From Candidatus Nomurabacteria bacterium (GTDB taxonomy: Bacteria; Patescibacteriota; Minisyncoccia; Phycocordibacterales; UBA5272): DNA of 9,223 nucleotides. Shown one piece after another: positions 1-5,937 of the stretch. Made by a program: the position numbers and the translations under genes. The DNA lies in contig DOZK01000016.1 in NCBI GenBank assembly GCA_003518045.1, positions 16,988 to 26,210 of the forward strand, read 5' to 3'. Every line of letters starts with the position of its first letter. The stretch's first letter is position 1. The notes under the pieces were generated by a model, which saw only the letters and a list, made by a program, of their open reading frames with translations, was not told the origin of the DNA and made no database searches.

Positions 1-24
1 TTCCAGCTTTCGCTGGAATGACAC
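1..24. repeat. Right end of a palindromic dispersed element (partial)
   Basis: The window opens inside a hairpin TTCCAGC-tttc-GCTGGAA (1-18) followed by TGACAC. This is the right-hand arm plus terminal TGACA of the cloverleaf-type element seen complete at 2163-2252, 5835-5911 and 7340-7466. The left part lies outside the window. Confidence 0.75.
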
Positions 25-48
25 GTAGAGTAAGATAAATATAAATCT

Positions 49-1056
49 ATGAAAAACTATACATTACATGTTTCTGGAACACATTGCGCATCATGCAAAA
101 TCTTAATCGAAGACGTTTTGAAAGAGCAGGATTTTATTTCACAAGCTCATGTTGATTTGAAAAAAGAAATAGTTGAGATAGAAACAAATATAGAAACTAG
201 TGAAAAAGAAATGCTAGAAAAATTAAATGAATTAGTTACAACTTTCGGCTATTCTTTTTCCTTAGAAAAAGTTGCGGAAGAAAAAAAGAAAAATGGTGAT
301 ATTTGGAAAGCTTTACCAATTGGGATTTTATTTTTAGCAATATTTTTAATTTTACAAAAGTCTGGTATTTTAAATTTTGGTATCGGTGGAGGGGTTACTC
401 CCGTTACTGGATTTTTGATTGGGCTTGTCGCGTCAGTATCTTCTTGTTTAGCAATTGTCGGTGGACTTGTACTTTCACTTTCAGCAAAGGTGGCGCGTGA
501 TGACAAGACAAATAAAAAACCAATATTTCTTTTTCACACTGGACGTATTGTTGGCTTTGCTATTCTGGGTGGAATTTTAGGGTTACTCGGTAAAGAAGTT
601 GGAATTAATTTTTTGTTTTCTTCGATTTTAGGAGTTGTCGCGTCACTTATTATGCTCGCTCTCGGGCTTAATTTAGTTGGAGTATTTAAGAAAAGTAAGT
701 TTACACTTCCGAGTGGAATATTTTCTTTCTTCAGAAAAGTTGAACATGAAACATTTGCACCATTGCTCATTGGTGTTGGAACTTTTTTCTTGCCATGCGG
801 ATTTACTCAATCAATGCAAGTCTCAGCATTTTCTAGTGGTGGATTTTTCCCAGGACTTATGATTATGTTGTCGTTTGCACTTGGTACACTTCCAATGCTC
901 GCGTTATTGTCGTTTACTTCAGTGTCATTTGCGAAATCAAAATATGCCTCAGTATTTTTTATGTCGGTTGGAGTAATTGTAATTGGTTTCGGAATATTCT
1001 CTTTACTTTCAGGTCTAGCGGGATTGGGTATTATTAATCCGTTGTTTAATATATAA
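49..1056 (+). CDS. HMA domain fused to DsbD/TauE-SafE-like membrane protein
   Basis: This 335-aa protein probably moves metal ions or electrons across the cytoplasmic membrane. Residues 1-70 form a heavy-metal-associated (HMA) domain with the metal-binding motif GTHCASC (Cys13, Cys16). After a charged linker (about 72-88) come roughly six to seven hydrophobic segments between 89 and 330. The membrane part has the signatures of the cytochrome-c-biogenesis/UreH-like (DsbD_2, 'sulfite exporter TauE/SafE') group: SSCLAIVGGLVLSLSA (131-146), FHTGR (162-166) and FLPCGFTQSMQ (247-257). Cys133 and Cys250 sit in the membrane part and could be the redox or metal-relay pair. The ATG is chosen because it begins the HMA strand; no Shine-Dalgarno is visible. 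The next gene starts 7 nt downstream and encodes a cupredoxin, which supports copper or thiol-redox handling. The exact substrate cannot be read from sequence. Family assignment is firm, function is inferred. Confidence 0.88.
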   Translation: MKNYTLHVSGTHCASCKILIEDVLKEQDFISQAHVDLKKEIVEIETNIETSEKEMLEKLNELVTTFGYSFSLEKVAEEKKKNGDIWKALPIGILFLAIFLILQKSGILNFGIGGGVTPVTGFLIGLVASVSSCLAIVGGLVLSLSAKVARDDKTNKKPIFLFHTGRIVGFAILGGILGLLGKEVGINFLFSSILGVVASLIMLALGLNLVGVFKKSKFTLPSGIFSFFRKVEHETFAPLLIGVGTFFLPCGFTQSMQVSAFSSGGFFPGLMIMLSFALGTLPMLALLSFTSVSFAKSKYASVFFMSVGVIVIGFGIFSLLSGLAGLGIINPLFNI

Positions 1057-1057
1057 T
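1052..1057 (+). promoter_or_regulatory. Possible -10 box (TATAAT) overlapping upstream stop
   Basis: TATAAT overlaps the TAA of the preceding gene and lies 6 nt before the next ATG (1064). The spacing matches other likely leaderless promoters in this window. It lacks the TG extension and no -35 is evident, so the gene may instead simply be co-transcribed with its upstream neighbour. Confidence 0.4.
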
Positions 1058-1063
1058 CTATTT

Positions 1064-1492
1064 ATGAAAAACTTTATAGCAATTATTATCGCGGTTGTAA
1101 TTATAGGTGGAGCAGGGTATTTTATTGCTCGTGATAATACAGGAAACCAAGGTGTTGTTGATGGGAATAATAAAGTTTTAAAAAATGATAATGTTGCCGA
1201 AGAAAATAGTGTTATCAAAGATGGCATTCAATATATAACAATTACAGCGCGCGGTGGCTATTCTCCAAAAAAATCTTTTGCTACAGCTGGCATTCCAACA
1301 AAATTAATTGTAAAAACAAATGGTACTTATGATTGTTCAGCAGCGCTCGTTATTCCATCACTAAAATATAGAGCAATGTTACCAAATACAGGCGAGACAA
1401 TAATTGACGCAGGAACTTTTAAAGCAGGCGACACCTTGCAAGGGGTTTGCGGTATGGGGATGTATAACTTTGTTGTCAATTTTAAAAGTTAG
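1064..1492 (+). CDS. Membrane-anchored cupredoxin-like protein
   Basis: This 142-aa protein has one N-terminal hydrophobic segment (about 4-21) that reads as a signal anchor, a low-complexity linker (22-50), and a cupredoxin-like beta domain (about 55-141) outside the membrane. Likely metal or redox ligands are Cys91 in TYDCSAALVIPSL and the cluster Cys129-Met131-Met133 in CGMGMY. There is no His ligand set of the classic blue-copper type, so it resembles the Cys/Met-type cupredoxins often encoded beside, or fused to, HMA-DsbD_2 membrane proteins. It follows the HMA/DsbD-like gene by 7 nt, so the two products probably form one envelope module that passes copper or electrons. No Shine-Dalgarno precedes the ATG; a TATAAT 6 nt upstream may give it a leaderless transcript of its own. 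The perfect hairpin at 1601-1643 may terminate the operon. The role in copper handling is inferred. Confidence 0.85.
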   Translation: MKNFIAIIIAVVIIGGAGYFIARDNTGNQGVVDGNNKVLKNDNVAEENSVIKDGIQYITITARGGYSPKKSFATAGIPTKLIVKTNGTYDCSAALVIPSLKYRAMLPNTGETIIDAGTFKAGDTLQGVCGMGMYNFVVNFKS

Positions 1493-1568
1493 AGGTTGAC
1501 GAACGAAGGTGAGGAAGAGACTGAGTATGGCCGTGTGAAAGTGATATAGAGGTTGATAAAATTGCCAA
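1493..1568. other. Non-coding spacer with a 10-nt direct repeat
   Basis: No supported ORF. TAGAGGTTGA occurs at 1490-1499 (overlapping the cupredoxin stop codon) and again at 1547-1556. Otherwise nothing recognisable. Confidence 0.5.
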
Positions 1569-1603
1569 AATTTTTAATTTTTAATTTCTAATTTTTAATG
1601 AAA
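1569..1603. repeat. Heptad array, AATTTYT type
   Basis: Four tandem 7-mers AATTTTT, AATTTTT, AATTTCT, AATTTTT run from 1569 to 1596, with a degraded fifth (AATGAAA). Period 7 is exact. AT-richness makes chance similarity easier here than in the other arrays. Confidence 0.6.
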
Positions 1604-1643
1604 TACAAATGAGTCGCGCTGTAGGCGCGACTCATTTGTATTT
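1601..1643. terminator. 19-bp perfect inverted repeat, likely bidirectional terminator
   Basis: Arms 1601-1619 and 1625-1643 are perfect reverse complements around a 5-nt loop (TGTAG). The inner part of the stem is GC-rich (GAGTCGCGC) and the outer part is A/T-rich, so a transcript from either strand would end in a strong hairpin followed by a U-rich stretch. It lies 109 nt after the cupredoxin stop, which makes it the first convincing terminator for that operon. Confidence 0.65.
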
Positions 1644-1656
1644 GTATCTTCTTGAA

Positions 1657-1724
1657 ACTAAAAACTGGGAACTGGAAACTACTCATATTACTACCCACTA
1701 CTTACTGCCCACTACTCACTGGGC
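1657..1724. repeat. Heptad array, ACTRNNN type (nine units)
   Basis: Nine 7-bp units beginning ACTA or ACTG: four at 1657-1684, a 5-nt break (ATATT, 1685-1689), then five at 1690-1724. ACT and the following purine are fixed in every unit; the last three bases vary (for example ACTGGGA, ACTACCC, ACTGCCC). Six-frame reading gives no protein, so this is a degenerate DNA minisatellite. Confidence 0.8.
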
Positions 1725-1779
1725 TCTTGTCCCCAAATTCCCTTGCACTCTAAAATCCTTTTTGATAGTATTATAAATA

Positions 1780-2145
1780 GGTGTTCTTGTTTGCATTAAG
1801 TGAGCAATGAATGCCTGTGCATCCCCGCACTTCTTCCTTCGTCATTTTGGAGACTTCCATGACACACAAACTCCGCGCGGCCCCCCGCGCAAGTCCTGCC
1901 GCCTTGATCAACACCAGCTCTACCAAGAAGGCTGCAGTTGCCAACAACACCCGCGCTGACTCCGAGGCCCAAGCCGGCGATAGTGCGATCCACTTCGCAC
2001 AAGCCGCACGGATCTGAGCACCCGAAGGGCTCCTAAATAAGCATTAAGCTTGTAGCCAAGCAGGAGACCACCCAACAGGCCTATGTTTGTTACAAACGAG
2101 CAGAAGTCACTCTGGCCCCCAATCCTTTGAGGACGGGGCCTTTGT
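1780..2145 (+). ncRNA. Candidate structured RNA / GC-rich transcription unit
   Basis: This stretch is markedly GC-richer than its flanks and packed with perfect hairpins on the plus strand: GCGCGG-cccc-CCGCGC (1875-1890), GTGCGA-tccact-TCGCAC (1983-2000), a 6-bp stem with one bulge at 2016-2032, a nested stem at 2030-2066 (CTCCT/AGGAG outside, GCTTG/CAAGC inside), GTTTG-tta-CAAAC (2085-2097), and a terminator-like stem at 2114-2140. The 2016-2032 and 2030-2066 stems share bases 2030-2032, so they exclude each other, as in a switch or attenuator. Length fits RNase P RNA or tmRNA, but their hallmark sequences are absent on both strands. The 5' end is uncertain; an AT-rich TATTATAAAT lies at 1769-1778. 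Orientation follows the terminator. Confidence 0.35.
1859..2017 (+). CDS. Possible 52-aa GC-rich ORF, function unknown
   Basis: The reading frame begins at ATG 1859, preceded by GGAG (1849-1852) at 6-nt spacing, the only clear Shine-Dalgarno in this part of the window. An in-frame ATG at 1811 would add 16 residues. The product would be Ala-, Ser- and Thr-rich, begin MTHKLRAAPRASPAA and end HFAQAARI, with no hydrophobic segment. I do not recognise it. Codon choice is GC-rich (GCC, AAC, ACC, CGC), unlike the AT-rich neighbours, and this is the only apparent stop using TGA. A perfect GC hairpin (1875-1890) sits just after the start and another (1983-2000) near the end. It may therefore be part of a structured RNA rather than a translated gene, or recently acquired DNA. 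Confidence 0.3.
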   Translation: MTHKLRAAPRASPAALINTSSTKKAAVANNTRADSEAQAGDSAIHFAQAARI

Positions 2146-2148
2146 ATT
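2114..2148 (+). terminator. Rho-independent terminator of the GC-rich unit
   Basis: GGCCCC (2114-2119) pairs with GGGGCC (2135-2140), with an inner TCCT/AGGA pair (2123-2126, 2130-2133), followed by TTTGTATT and a further run of six T at 2152-2157. This fits a plus-strand intrinsic terminator. Confidence 0.6.
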
Positions 2149-2162
2149 ACCTTTTTTGTCCG

Positions 2163-2252
2163 TGTCATTCCAACGAAAGTTGGAATCCAGTGTCTTAATA
2201 AAAGTTTTAATAAAATACGGACACTGGATCCCAGGTCAAGCCTGGGATGACA
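2163..2252. repeat. Cloverleaf-type palindromic element, copy 2
   Basis: A 90-bp element bounded by TGTCA (2163-2167) and TGACA (2248-2252). Inside are hairpin TTCCAAC-gaaa-GTTGGAA (2168-2185), TCCAGTGTC (2186-2194) pairing with GACACTGGA (2220-2228), and hairpin TCCCAGG-tcaag-CCTGGGA (2229-2247). Terminal repeats plus three internal stems fold as a four-way junction. The ATTCC...GGAAT arm resembles the dRS3 repeats of Neisseria (ATTCCC-N8-GGGAAT). No target-site duplication is seen. Confidence 0.85.
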
Positions 2253-2282
2253 ATACAGATACAGTGCGCCGTATTTATAAAT

Positions 2283-2373
2283 AAAAATTAAAAATTAGAA
2301 ACCCGCCTTGCCGGCGAGGCAGGTTAAAAATTGTTGAATTTTTTTGAAAATTGGAAATTGATAATTGAAAATT
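2283..2373. repeat. Heptad array, TTARAAA / RRWAATT type, interrupted
   Basis: 7-mers TTAAAAA (2288-2294) and TTAGAAA (2295-2301) are interrupted by a 22-bp GC-rich palindrome (2302-2323), after which TTAAAAA resumes (2324-2330). A second run has four exact 7-mer steps, GAAAATT, GGAAATT, GATAATT, GAAAATT (2346-2373). The rest of the stretch up to the secA promoter shows nothing else. Confidence 0.65.
2302..2323. repeat. 22-bp GC-rich palindromic repeat, copy a
   Basis: One of three identical 22-bp copies in the window (also 7364-7385 and 8207-8228), starting CCCGCCTTGC and ending CGAGGCAGG. The ends are imperfect reverse complements around a GCCGGC core, so it can form a hairpin. Here it sits inside an AT-rich heptad array. 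Confidence 0.85.
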
Positions 2374-2430
2374 TACGCCAGAACTCCAACTTTATATACA
2401 TTTAAAATAGAGGCAATTTAGCATAAAATA

Positions 2431-2439
2431 TGTTATAAT
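2431..2439 (+). promoter_or_regulatory. Extended -10 promoter of secA
   Basis: TGT-TATAAT is a perfect extended -10 (TGn-TATAAT) ending 9 nt before the secA ATG. Transcription would start at about 2446, leaving a leader of only a few bases, so secA is probably leaderless. No Shine-Dalgarno is present (TTACCCCC precedes the ATG) and no good -35 is visible. Confidence 0.7.
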
Positions 2440-2448
2440 GTTACCCCC

Positions 2449-4947
2449 ATGTCTTTCATTACAAAGCTTTTTCCAGACGAGTCAAAAAAACTCATTAAAA
2501 AGTTACAACCTATCGTTGAGCGGGTTTTTTCTCATGAAGATGAATTAAAATCTCTCACAGATGAAGAATTAAAATCTCGCAGTCTTGCTTTAAAAGAACA
2601 AGTACAAATCGATATCGCTGGACTCACTGGCAAAGAATTAAAAGAAACAGAAAAGAAAGTTTTGGAAGCAGTACTTCCGCTTGCTTTTGCTCTTGTGCGT
2701 GAAGCATCTCGCCGTACTCTTAAAATGATGCATTATCGCGTGCAAGTTACTGGAGGAATGCTTCTTCACATGGGTCATATTGCAGAAATGCGAACAGGCG
2801 AAGGAAAAACACTCGTAGCTACACTTCCAGCTTATTTAAATGCTCTCACTGGTCGCGGGGTCCACATTGTTACAGTGAACGATTATCTATCACGTCGTGA
2901 TGCTGTTTGGATGGGTCAAGTTTATGACGCTCTCGGACTTTCTGTTTCTGTTATAAATCATCAGTCATCATTTTTATACGATAGTACACATAAAGAAGAA
3001 GACAAAGACCGCGATGACGTTGGTGCTTACAAAGTTGTTTATGATTTCTTAAAACCATGCAATAGAAAAGAGGCGTATGGAGCAGACATCACTTATGGAA
3101 CAAATAATGAATTTGGTTTTGATTATTTGCGCGACAATATTGGCTATTCAGAAAATGCGCTTGTTCAACGTGAACATCATTATGCAATTGTGGACGAGAT
3201 CGACTCTATTTTAATTGATGAAGCACGTACTCCACTTATTATTTCTTCACCAGCTGAGGAATCAAGTGAAATGTATAAAACTTTTGCATCTATTGCGGAT
3301 AAATTAATTGAAGCGGAACATTATACAGTGGACGAAAAGCAACGCGCCATTTCTTTAACAGAAGATGGAATTACAAAAGCGGAAGAATTACTCGGCATAA
3401 CAAACATTTATTCCGTTGAAGGAATGCGTTATGTTCATCATTTGGAAACTGCCGTGAAAGCAAAAGCATTATTCCTTCGTGAGCGTGAATATGTTGTGAA
3501 AGATAATGAGGTAATTATTGTGGACGAATTTACTGGACGCATGCAACCAGGGCGTCGTTGGTCAGATGGATTACATCAAGCAGTGGAAGCAAAAGAAAAT
3601 GTAAAAATTGAACAAGAATCACGCACACTTGCATCTATTACTTTCCAAAATTATTTCCGTTTTTATGAAAAGTTATCCGGCATGACAGGAACAGCTGACA
3701 CTTCGAAAGAAGAATTTTATACAGTTTATGGATTAATTGTAACTCCTGTACCAACACATAATCCAATCAACCGTAATGACCACAATGATTTTATTTTTCA
3801 AACAGAAAAAGGAAAGTGGAAAGCATTAACTAGAAAAATCGAAGAGTTAAATAAAAAAGGTCAACCAGTTTTGATTGGTACAATTTCTATTGAAAAAAAT
3901 GAAGTGCTTTCAAAATATCTTGAGCATGCAGGTATTACTCACGCAGTTTTGAATGCCAAAAATCACGAACGTGAAGGAGAAATTATTGCAGAGGCTGGTA
4001 AAAAAGGTGCAGTAACAATCGCGACAAACATGGCTGGTCGTGGAGTGGATATTAAATTAGGTGGTCCTCAAGCAACAGAATCTGAACGTGAAGACGTGTT
4101 AGCAGCCGGTGGGCTATTTGTTATCGGTACAGAGCGTCATGAGGCACGCAGAATAGATAATCAGCTTCGTGGTCGTTCAGGACGACAGGGAGATGTCGGT
4201 GAGACACAATTTTTCGTATCACTCGAAGATGATTTGATGCGAGTTTTCGGTTCGACAAATATAAAAGGAATGATGGAAAAGTTTGGTATTCCAGAAGACG
4301 AGCCAGTTGATTCAAAATTAGTATCACGAGCCCTTGAATCTGCTCAGGAGAAAATCGAAGGTTTCCATTTTGATACTCGTAAGCACACACTTCAATATGA
4401 TGATGTTTTAAATCATCAGCGTCGAAGTATTTATGAAAAGCGTCGTAAGATTTTATTTAAGGATAAAGAATACTTGGAAGAAACACTTGCTTCATTGGCA
4501 ATTGTTAAGCCAGAGATTGCAGATTTAATTAAAGAAAAGCGTGAGAAATATACTGAAGAAGTTTTTATTGGTGTACTTTCTATGATGTTATTGCAAATGA
4601 TTGATAGTTTGTGGATGGATCATTTGGATCAAATGGAACATATGCGAAATAGCGTGAACTTGCGTGCTTATGGCCAGCGTGATCCTTTGATTGAATATAA
4701 AAAAGAAGGTTTGCGTATGTTTAGAGGAATGGAAGAGACGATGACCCATGATTTAATTTTGTTTATTGAAAATATCGACGGTGTTATTGCAATGCAGAAT
4801 AATCAAGCAAATAGAAATCAACAAGTTGCAATAGACCTTGGACACAAAGAAGAAAAAGTTGGACGTAATGACCCTTGTCCATGCGGAGCGACTAAAGAAG
4901 ATGGAACTCCGATAAAATATAAACATTGTCATGGAAAAATTGGTTAG
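2449..4947 (+). CDS. secA: Protein translocase subunit SecA
   Basis: SecA is the ATPase that drives preproteins through the SecYEG channel. The 832-aa product carries Walker A RTGEGKT (115-121), Walker B VDEID (248-252), IDEARTPLIIS (256-266), GFDYLRDN (223-230), the preprotein cross-linking region (about 265-400), the NBD2 arginine-finger region TERHEARRIDNQLRGRSGRQGD (561-582), the helical scaffold/wing domain, and a C-terminal zinc tail RNDPCPCG...KHCHG (Cys810, Cys812, Cys827, His828). Three points are unusual. About 40 extra residues lie between GLSVSVI and AYGADITYG (about 170-208). The segment between YDDVLNHQR (650-658) and MIDSLWMDHL (717-726) is only about 58 residues, far shorter than in E. 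coli or Bacillus, so part of the scaffold/wing is missing. The zinc tail has a six-residue insertion. The ATG lies directly after an extended -10 box. Length is near that of B. subtilis SecA (841). Confidence 0.98.
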   Translation: MSFITKLFPDESKKLIKKLQPIVERVFSHEDELKSLTDEELKSRSLALKEQVQIDIAGLTGKELKETEKKVLEAVLPLAFALVREASRRTLKMMHYRVQVTGGMLLHMGHIAEMRTGEGKTLVATLPAYLNALTGRGVHIVTVNDYLSRRDAVWMGQVYDALGLSVSVINHQSSFLYDSTHKEEDKDRDDVGAYKVVYDFLKPCNRKEAYGADITYGTNNEFGFDYLRDNIGYSENALVQREHHYAIVDEIDSILIDEARTPLIISSPAEESSEMYKTFASIADKLIEAEHYTVDEKQRAISLTEDGITKAEELLGITNIYSVEGMRYVHHLETAVKAKALFLREREYVVKDNEVIIVDEFTGRMQPGRRWSDGLHQAVEAKENVKIEQESRTLASITFQNYFRFYEKLSGMTGTADTSKEEFYTVYGLIVTPVPTHNPINRNDHNDFIFQTEKGKWKALTRKIEELNKKGQPVLIGTISIEKNEVLSKYLEHAGITHAVLNAKNHEREGEIIAEAGKKGAVTIATNMAGRGVDIKLGGPQATESEREDVLAAGGLFVIGTERHEARRIDNQLRGRSGRQGDVGETQFFVSLEDDLMRVFGSTNIKGMMEKFGIPEDEPVDSKLVSRALESAQEKIEGFHFDTRKHTLQYDDVLNHQRRSIYEKRRKILFKDKEYLEETLASLAIVKPEIADLIKEKREKYTEEVFIGVLSMMLLQMIDSLWMDHLDQMEHMRNSVNLRAYGQRDPLIEYKKEGLRMFRGMEETMTHDLILFIENIDGVIAMQNNQANRNQQVAIDLGHKEEKVGRNDPCPCGATKEDGTPIKYKHCHGKIG

Positions 4948-4958
4948 TTTTCAATTAA

Positions 4959-5075
4959 AGAAAGCGTAGTCCAGCCATACGGTGTTGTGGCTGTGGTGGA
5001 AGTGACAAGAAATGGAAGAAATGCGGAGAATTAAATACAGAGGAACATAAGAAGATGTTAGAGGTTAGGAGTTAG
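4959..5075 (+). pseudogene. Out-of-frame SecA zinc-tail (SEC-C) remnant
   Basis: Just after secA, in another frame (codons from 4959 after TAA 4956-4958), 38 codons without a start read RKRSPAIR, then CCGCGGSDKKWKKCGELNTE (4983-5042) and EHKKMLEVRS, ending at TAG 5073. The middle part closely mimics the usual SecA C-terminus (CPCGSGKKxKKCG) with one extra residue. Since secA already ends in its own zinc motif, this looks like a second or former tail cut off by indels and an earlier stop. A programmed frameshift is conceivable but unsupported. The end runs into a heptad array. Confidence 0.6.
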
Positions 5076-5091
5076 AAGTTAGGGGTTAATA
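5057..5091. repeat. Heptad array, TTAGRRG type
   Basis: Four exact 7-mer steps, TTAGAGG, TTAGGAG, TTAGAAG, TTAGGGG (5058-5085), then a degraded TTAATAC. It overlaps the end of the SEC-C remnant. Confidence 0.75.
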
Positions 5092-5127
5092 CTAAATACT
5101 TTGACATATTCGAGGGACATTTTCTTG

Positions 5128-5136
5128 TGTTATAAT
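5128..5136 (+). promoter_or_regulatory. Extended -10 promoter of the HAD gene
   Basis: TGT-TATAAT, identical to the secA extended -10, ends 7 nt before ATG 5144, so the expected start of transcription falls at the start codon (leaderless). A consensus TTGACA lies at 5101-5106, but a 24-nt spacer is too long for it to be the -35 partner. Confidence 0.7.
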
Positions 5137-5143
5137 TTTAAAC

Positions 5144-5809
5144 ATGAACAAAGAAAAAATAGCTGTTATATTTGATATGGATGGTGTCCTTATTGATTCA
5201 ACTAAATATATCTGGGAGTCTTTTAATGTGTTAGTTGAACCAATGGGTATGCATTTTGATGAGACGGCCATTAAAAAATATCTTGGAAATTCTCTTCGTG
5301 ATCAAATTATTATGTGGAAAGAAGATTATGGAATTGATGTAGGTGATGTAAATGAATTTTCAACTAAGGCCCATAAAATTGCTACCAAGTTAGCGAATGA
5401 TAATCCAAACCATAATGAGGATTTGTTGGCTCTCCTTGAAGAACTTAAAAGGAAAAATATACCAATGGGTGTTGGCACATCTTCTACACGTGAAAGAGCT
5501 CATAGTATGCTTTTATCTGTAAATATAAATCAATATTTTACTTCCATTGTTACATCAGAAGATGTAATAGAACACAAACCTAATCCGCATATATTTTTGG
5601 AAGTGGCAAATCAGCTGGAGATTAGTCCAGAAAACTGCGTTGTTATAGAAGATTCTGCAACAGGTATTTTAGCTGCAAAAAATGGTAATATGAAGGCTAT
5701 AGGTTTTTTAACCGAATGGAATAGTAAAGAAGAACTAGAGAAAGCCGATAAGATAATAGATAGTTTTAATGTGTTATCTTATGAAGAATTAGAAAAAATG
5801 TTTGTTTAA
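5144..5809 (+). CDS. HAD-family phosphatase / phosphoglucomutase-like protein
   Basis: A 221-aa cytoplasmic haloacid-dehalogenase superfamily enzyme, subfamily IA by layout, likely acting on a sugar phosphate or other small phosphoester. All four motifs are present: I, FDMDGVLIDS (10-19; nucleophile Asp11, acid/base Asp13); II, GTSST (111-115); III, Lys145 in EHKPNPHIF; IV, VIEDSATGILAAKNGNMKAIG (167-187; Glu169, Asp170). The cap is a helical insertion after motif I (about 20-85). Length is typical of beta-phosphoglucomutase-like and phosphoglycolate-phosphatase-like members, which cannot be told apart here. It is a single gene with its own leaderless-type promoter; the neighbours (secA, Mur ligase) do not indicate a substrate. 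Two TTTAATT 7-mers overlap the stop codon. Confidence 0.9.
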   Translation: MNKEKIAVIFDMDGVLIDSTKYIWESFNVLVEPMGMHFDETAIKKYLGNSLRDQIIMWKEDYGIDVGDVNEFSTKAHKIATKLANDNPNHNEDLLALLEELKRKNIPMGVGTSSTRERAHSMLLSVNINQYFTSIVTSEDVIEHKPNPHIFLEVANQLEISPENCVVIEDSATGILAAKNGNMKAIGFLTEWNSKEELEKADKIIDSFNVLSYEELEKMFV

Positions 5810-5834
5810 TTTTTAATTACGAAACTCGTATCTG

Positions 5835-5911
5835 TGTCATTCTCGCGCAGGCGGGAATCCAGTGTTTCATTTAAAATACTGACCTGGATACCCGCCTTCG
5901 CGGGTATGACA
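5835..5911. repeat. Cloverleaf-type palindromic element, copy 3
   Basis: A 77-bp element from TGTCA (5835-5839) to TGACA (5907-5911). Arm 1 is TTCTCGC-gcag-GCGGGAA (5840-5857, one G-T pair), the centre is TCCAG (5858-5862) with CTGGA (5884-5888), and arm 3 is TACCCGC-cttc-GCGGGTA (5889-5906). Arm sequences differ from the other copies but the pairing is kept. An apparent ORF across it (from 5834) is a translation of the repeat, not a gene. Confidence 0.85.
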
Positions 5912-5937
5912 ACGCAAAATACTAGCTGTATTTATTA

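Noticed and set aside
249..770. Minus-strand and alternate-frame ORFs within the HMA/DsbD-like gene
   Set aside because: They are shadows of a well-supported coding frame with no motifs of their own.
1657..1724. CRISPR-like array
   Set aside because: The units are 7 bp, contiguous and degenerate; there are no 23-40-bp repeats with unique spacers and no cas genes.
1780..2145. tmRNA, RNase P RNA or SRP RNA
   Set aside because: Neither strand shows the tmRNA TTCGA T-loop and paired GG start, a tag ending in LAA, the RNase P GAGGAAAGTCC block, or the SRP GGAAG/AGCA loop.
1796..2168. Two minus-strand ORFs in the GC-rich island
   Set aside because: GC-rich sequence leaves frames open on both strands; neither has a Shine-Dalgarno, -10 box or known motif, and the terminator points to plus-strand transcription.
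2087..2284. Plus-strand ORF of 65 codons over element copy 2
   Set aside because: Same reason: it translates the terminator and palindromic repeat, without a Shine-Dalgarno or promoter of its own.
4121..4390. Minus-strand ORF of 89 codons inside secA
   Set aside because: It is antisense to the conserved NBD2 region and without a promoter or recognisable product.
5079..5085. Telomere-like TTAGGGG
   Set aside because: It is one unit of a degenerate heptad array inside a chromosome-like region with genes on both sides, not a replicon end.
5101..5106. Consensus -35 TTGACA for the HAD gene
   Set aside because: The spacer to TATAAT (5131) is 24 nt, outside the workable 16-18 range; the extended -10 is more likely sufficient.
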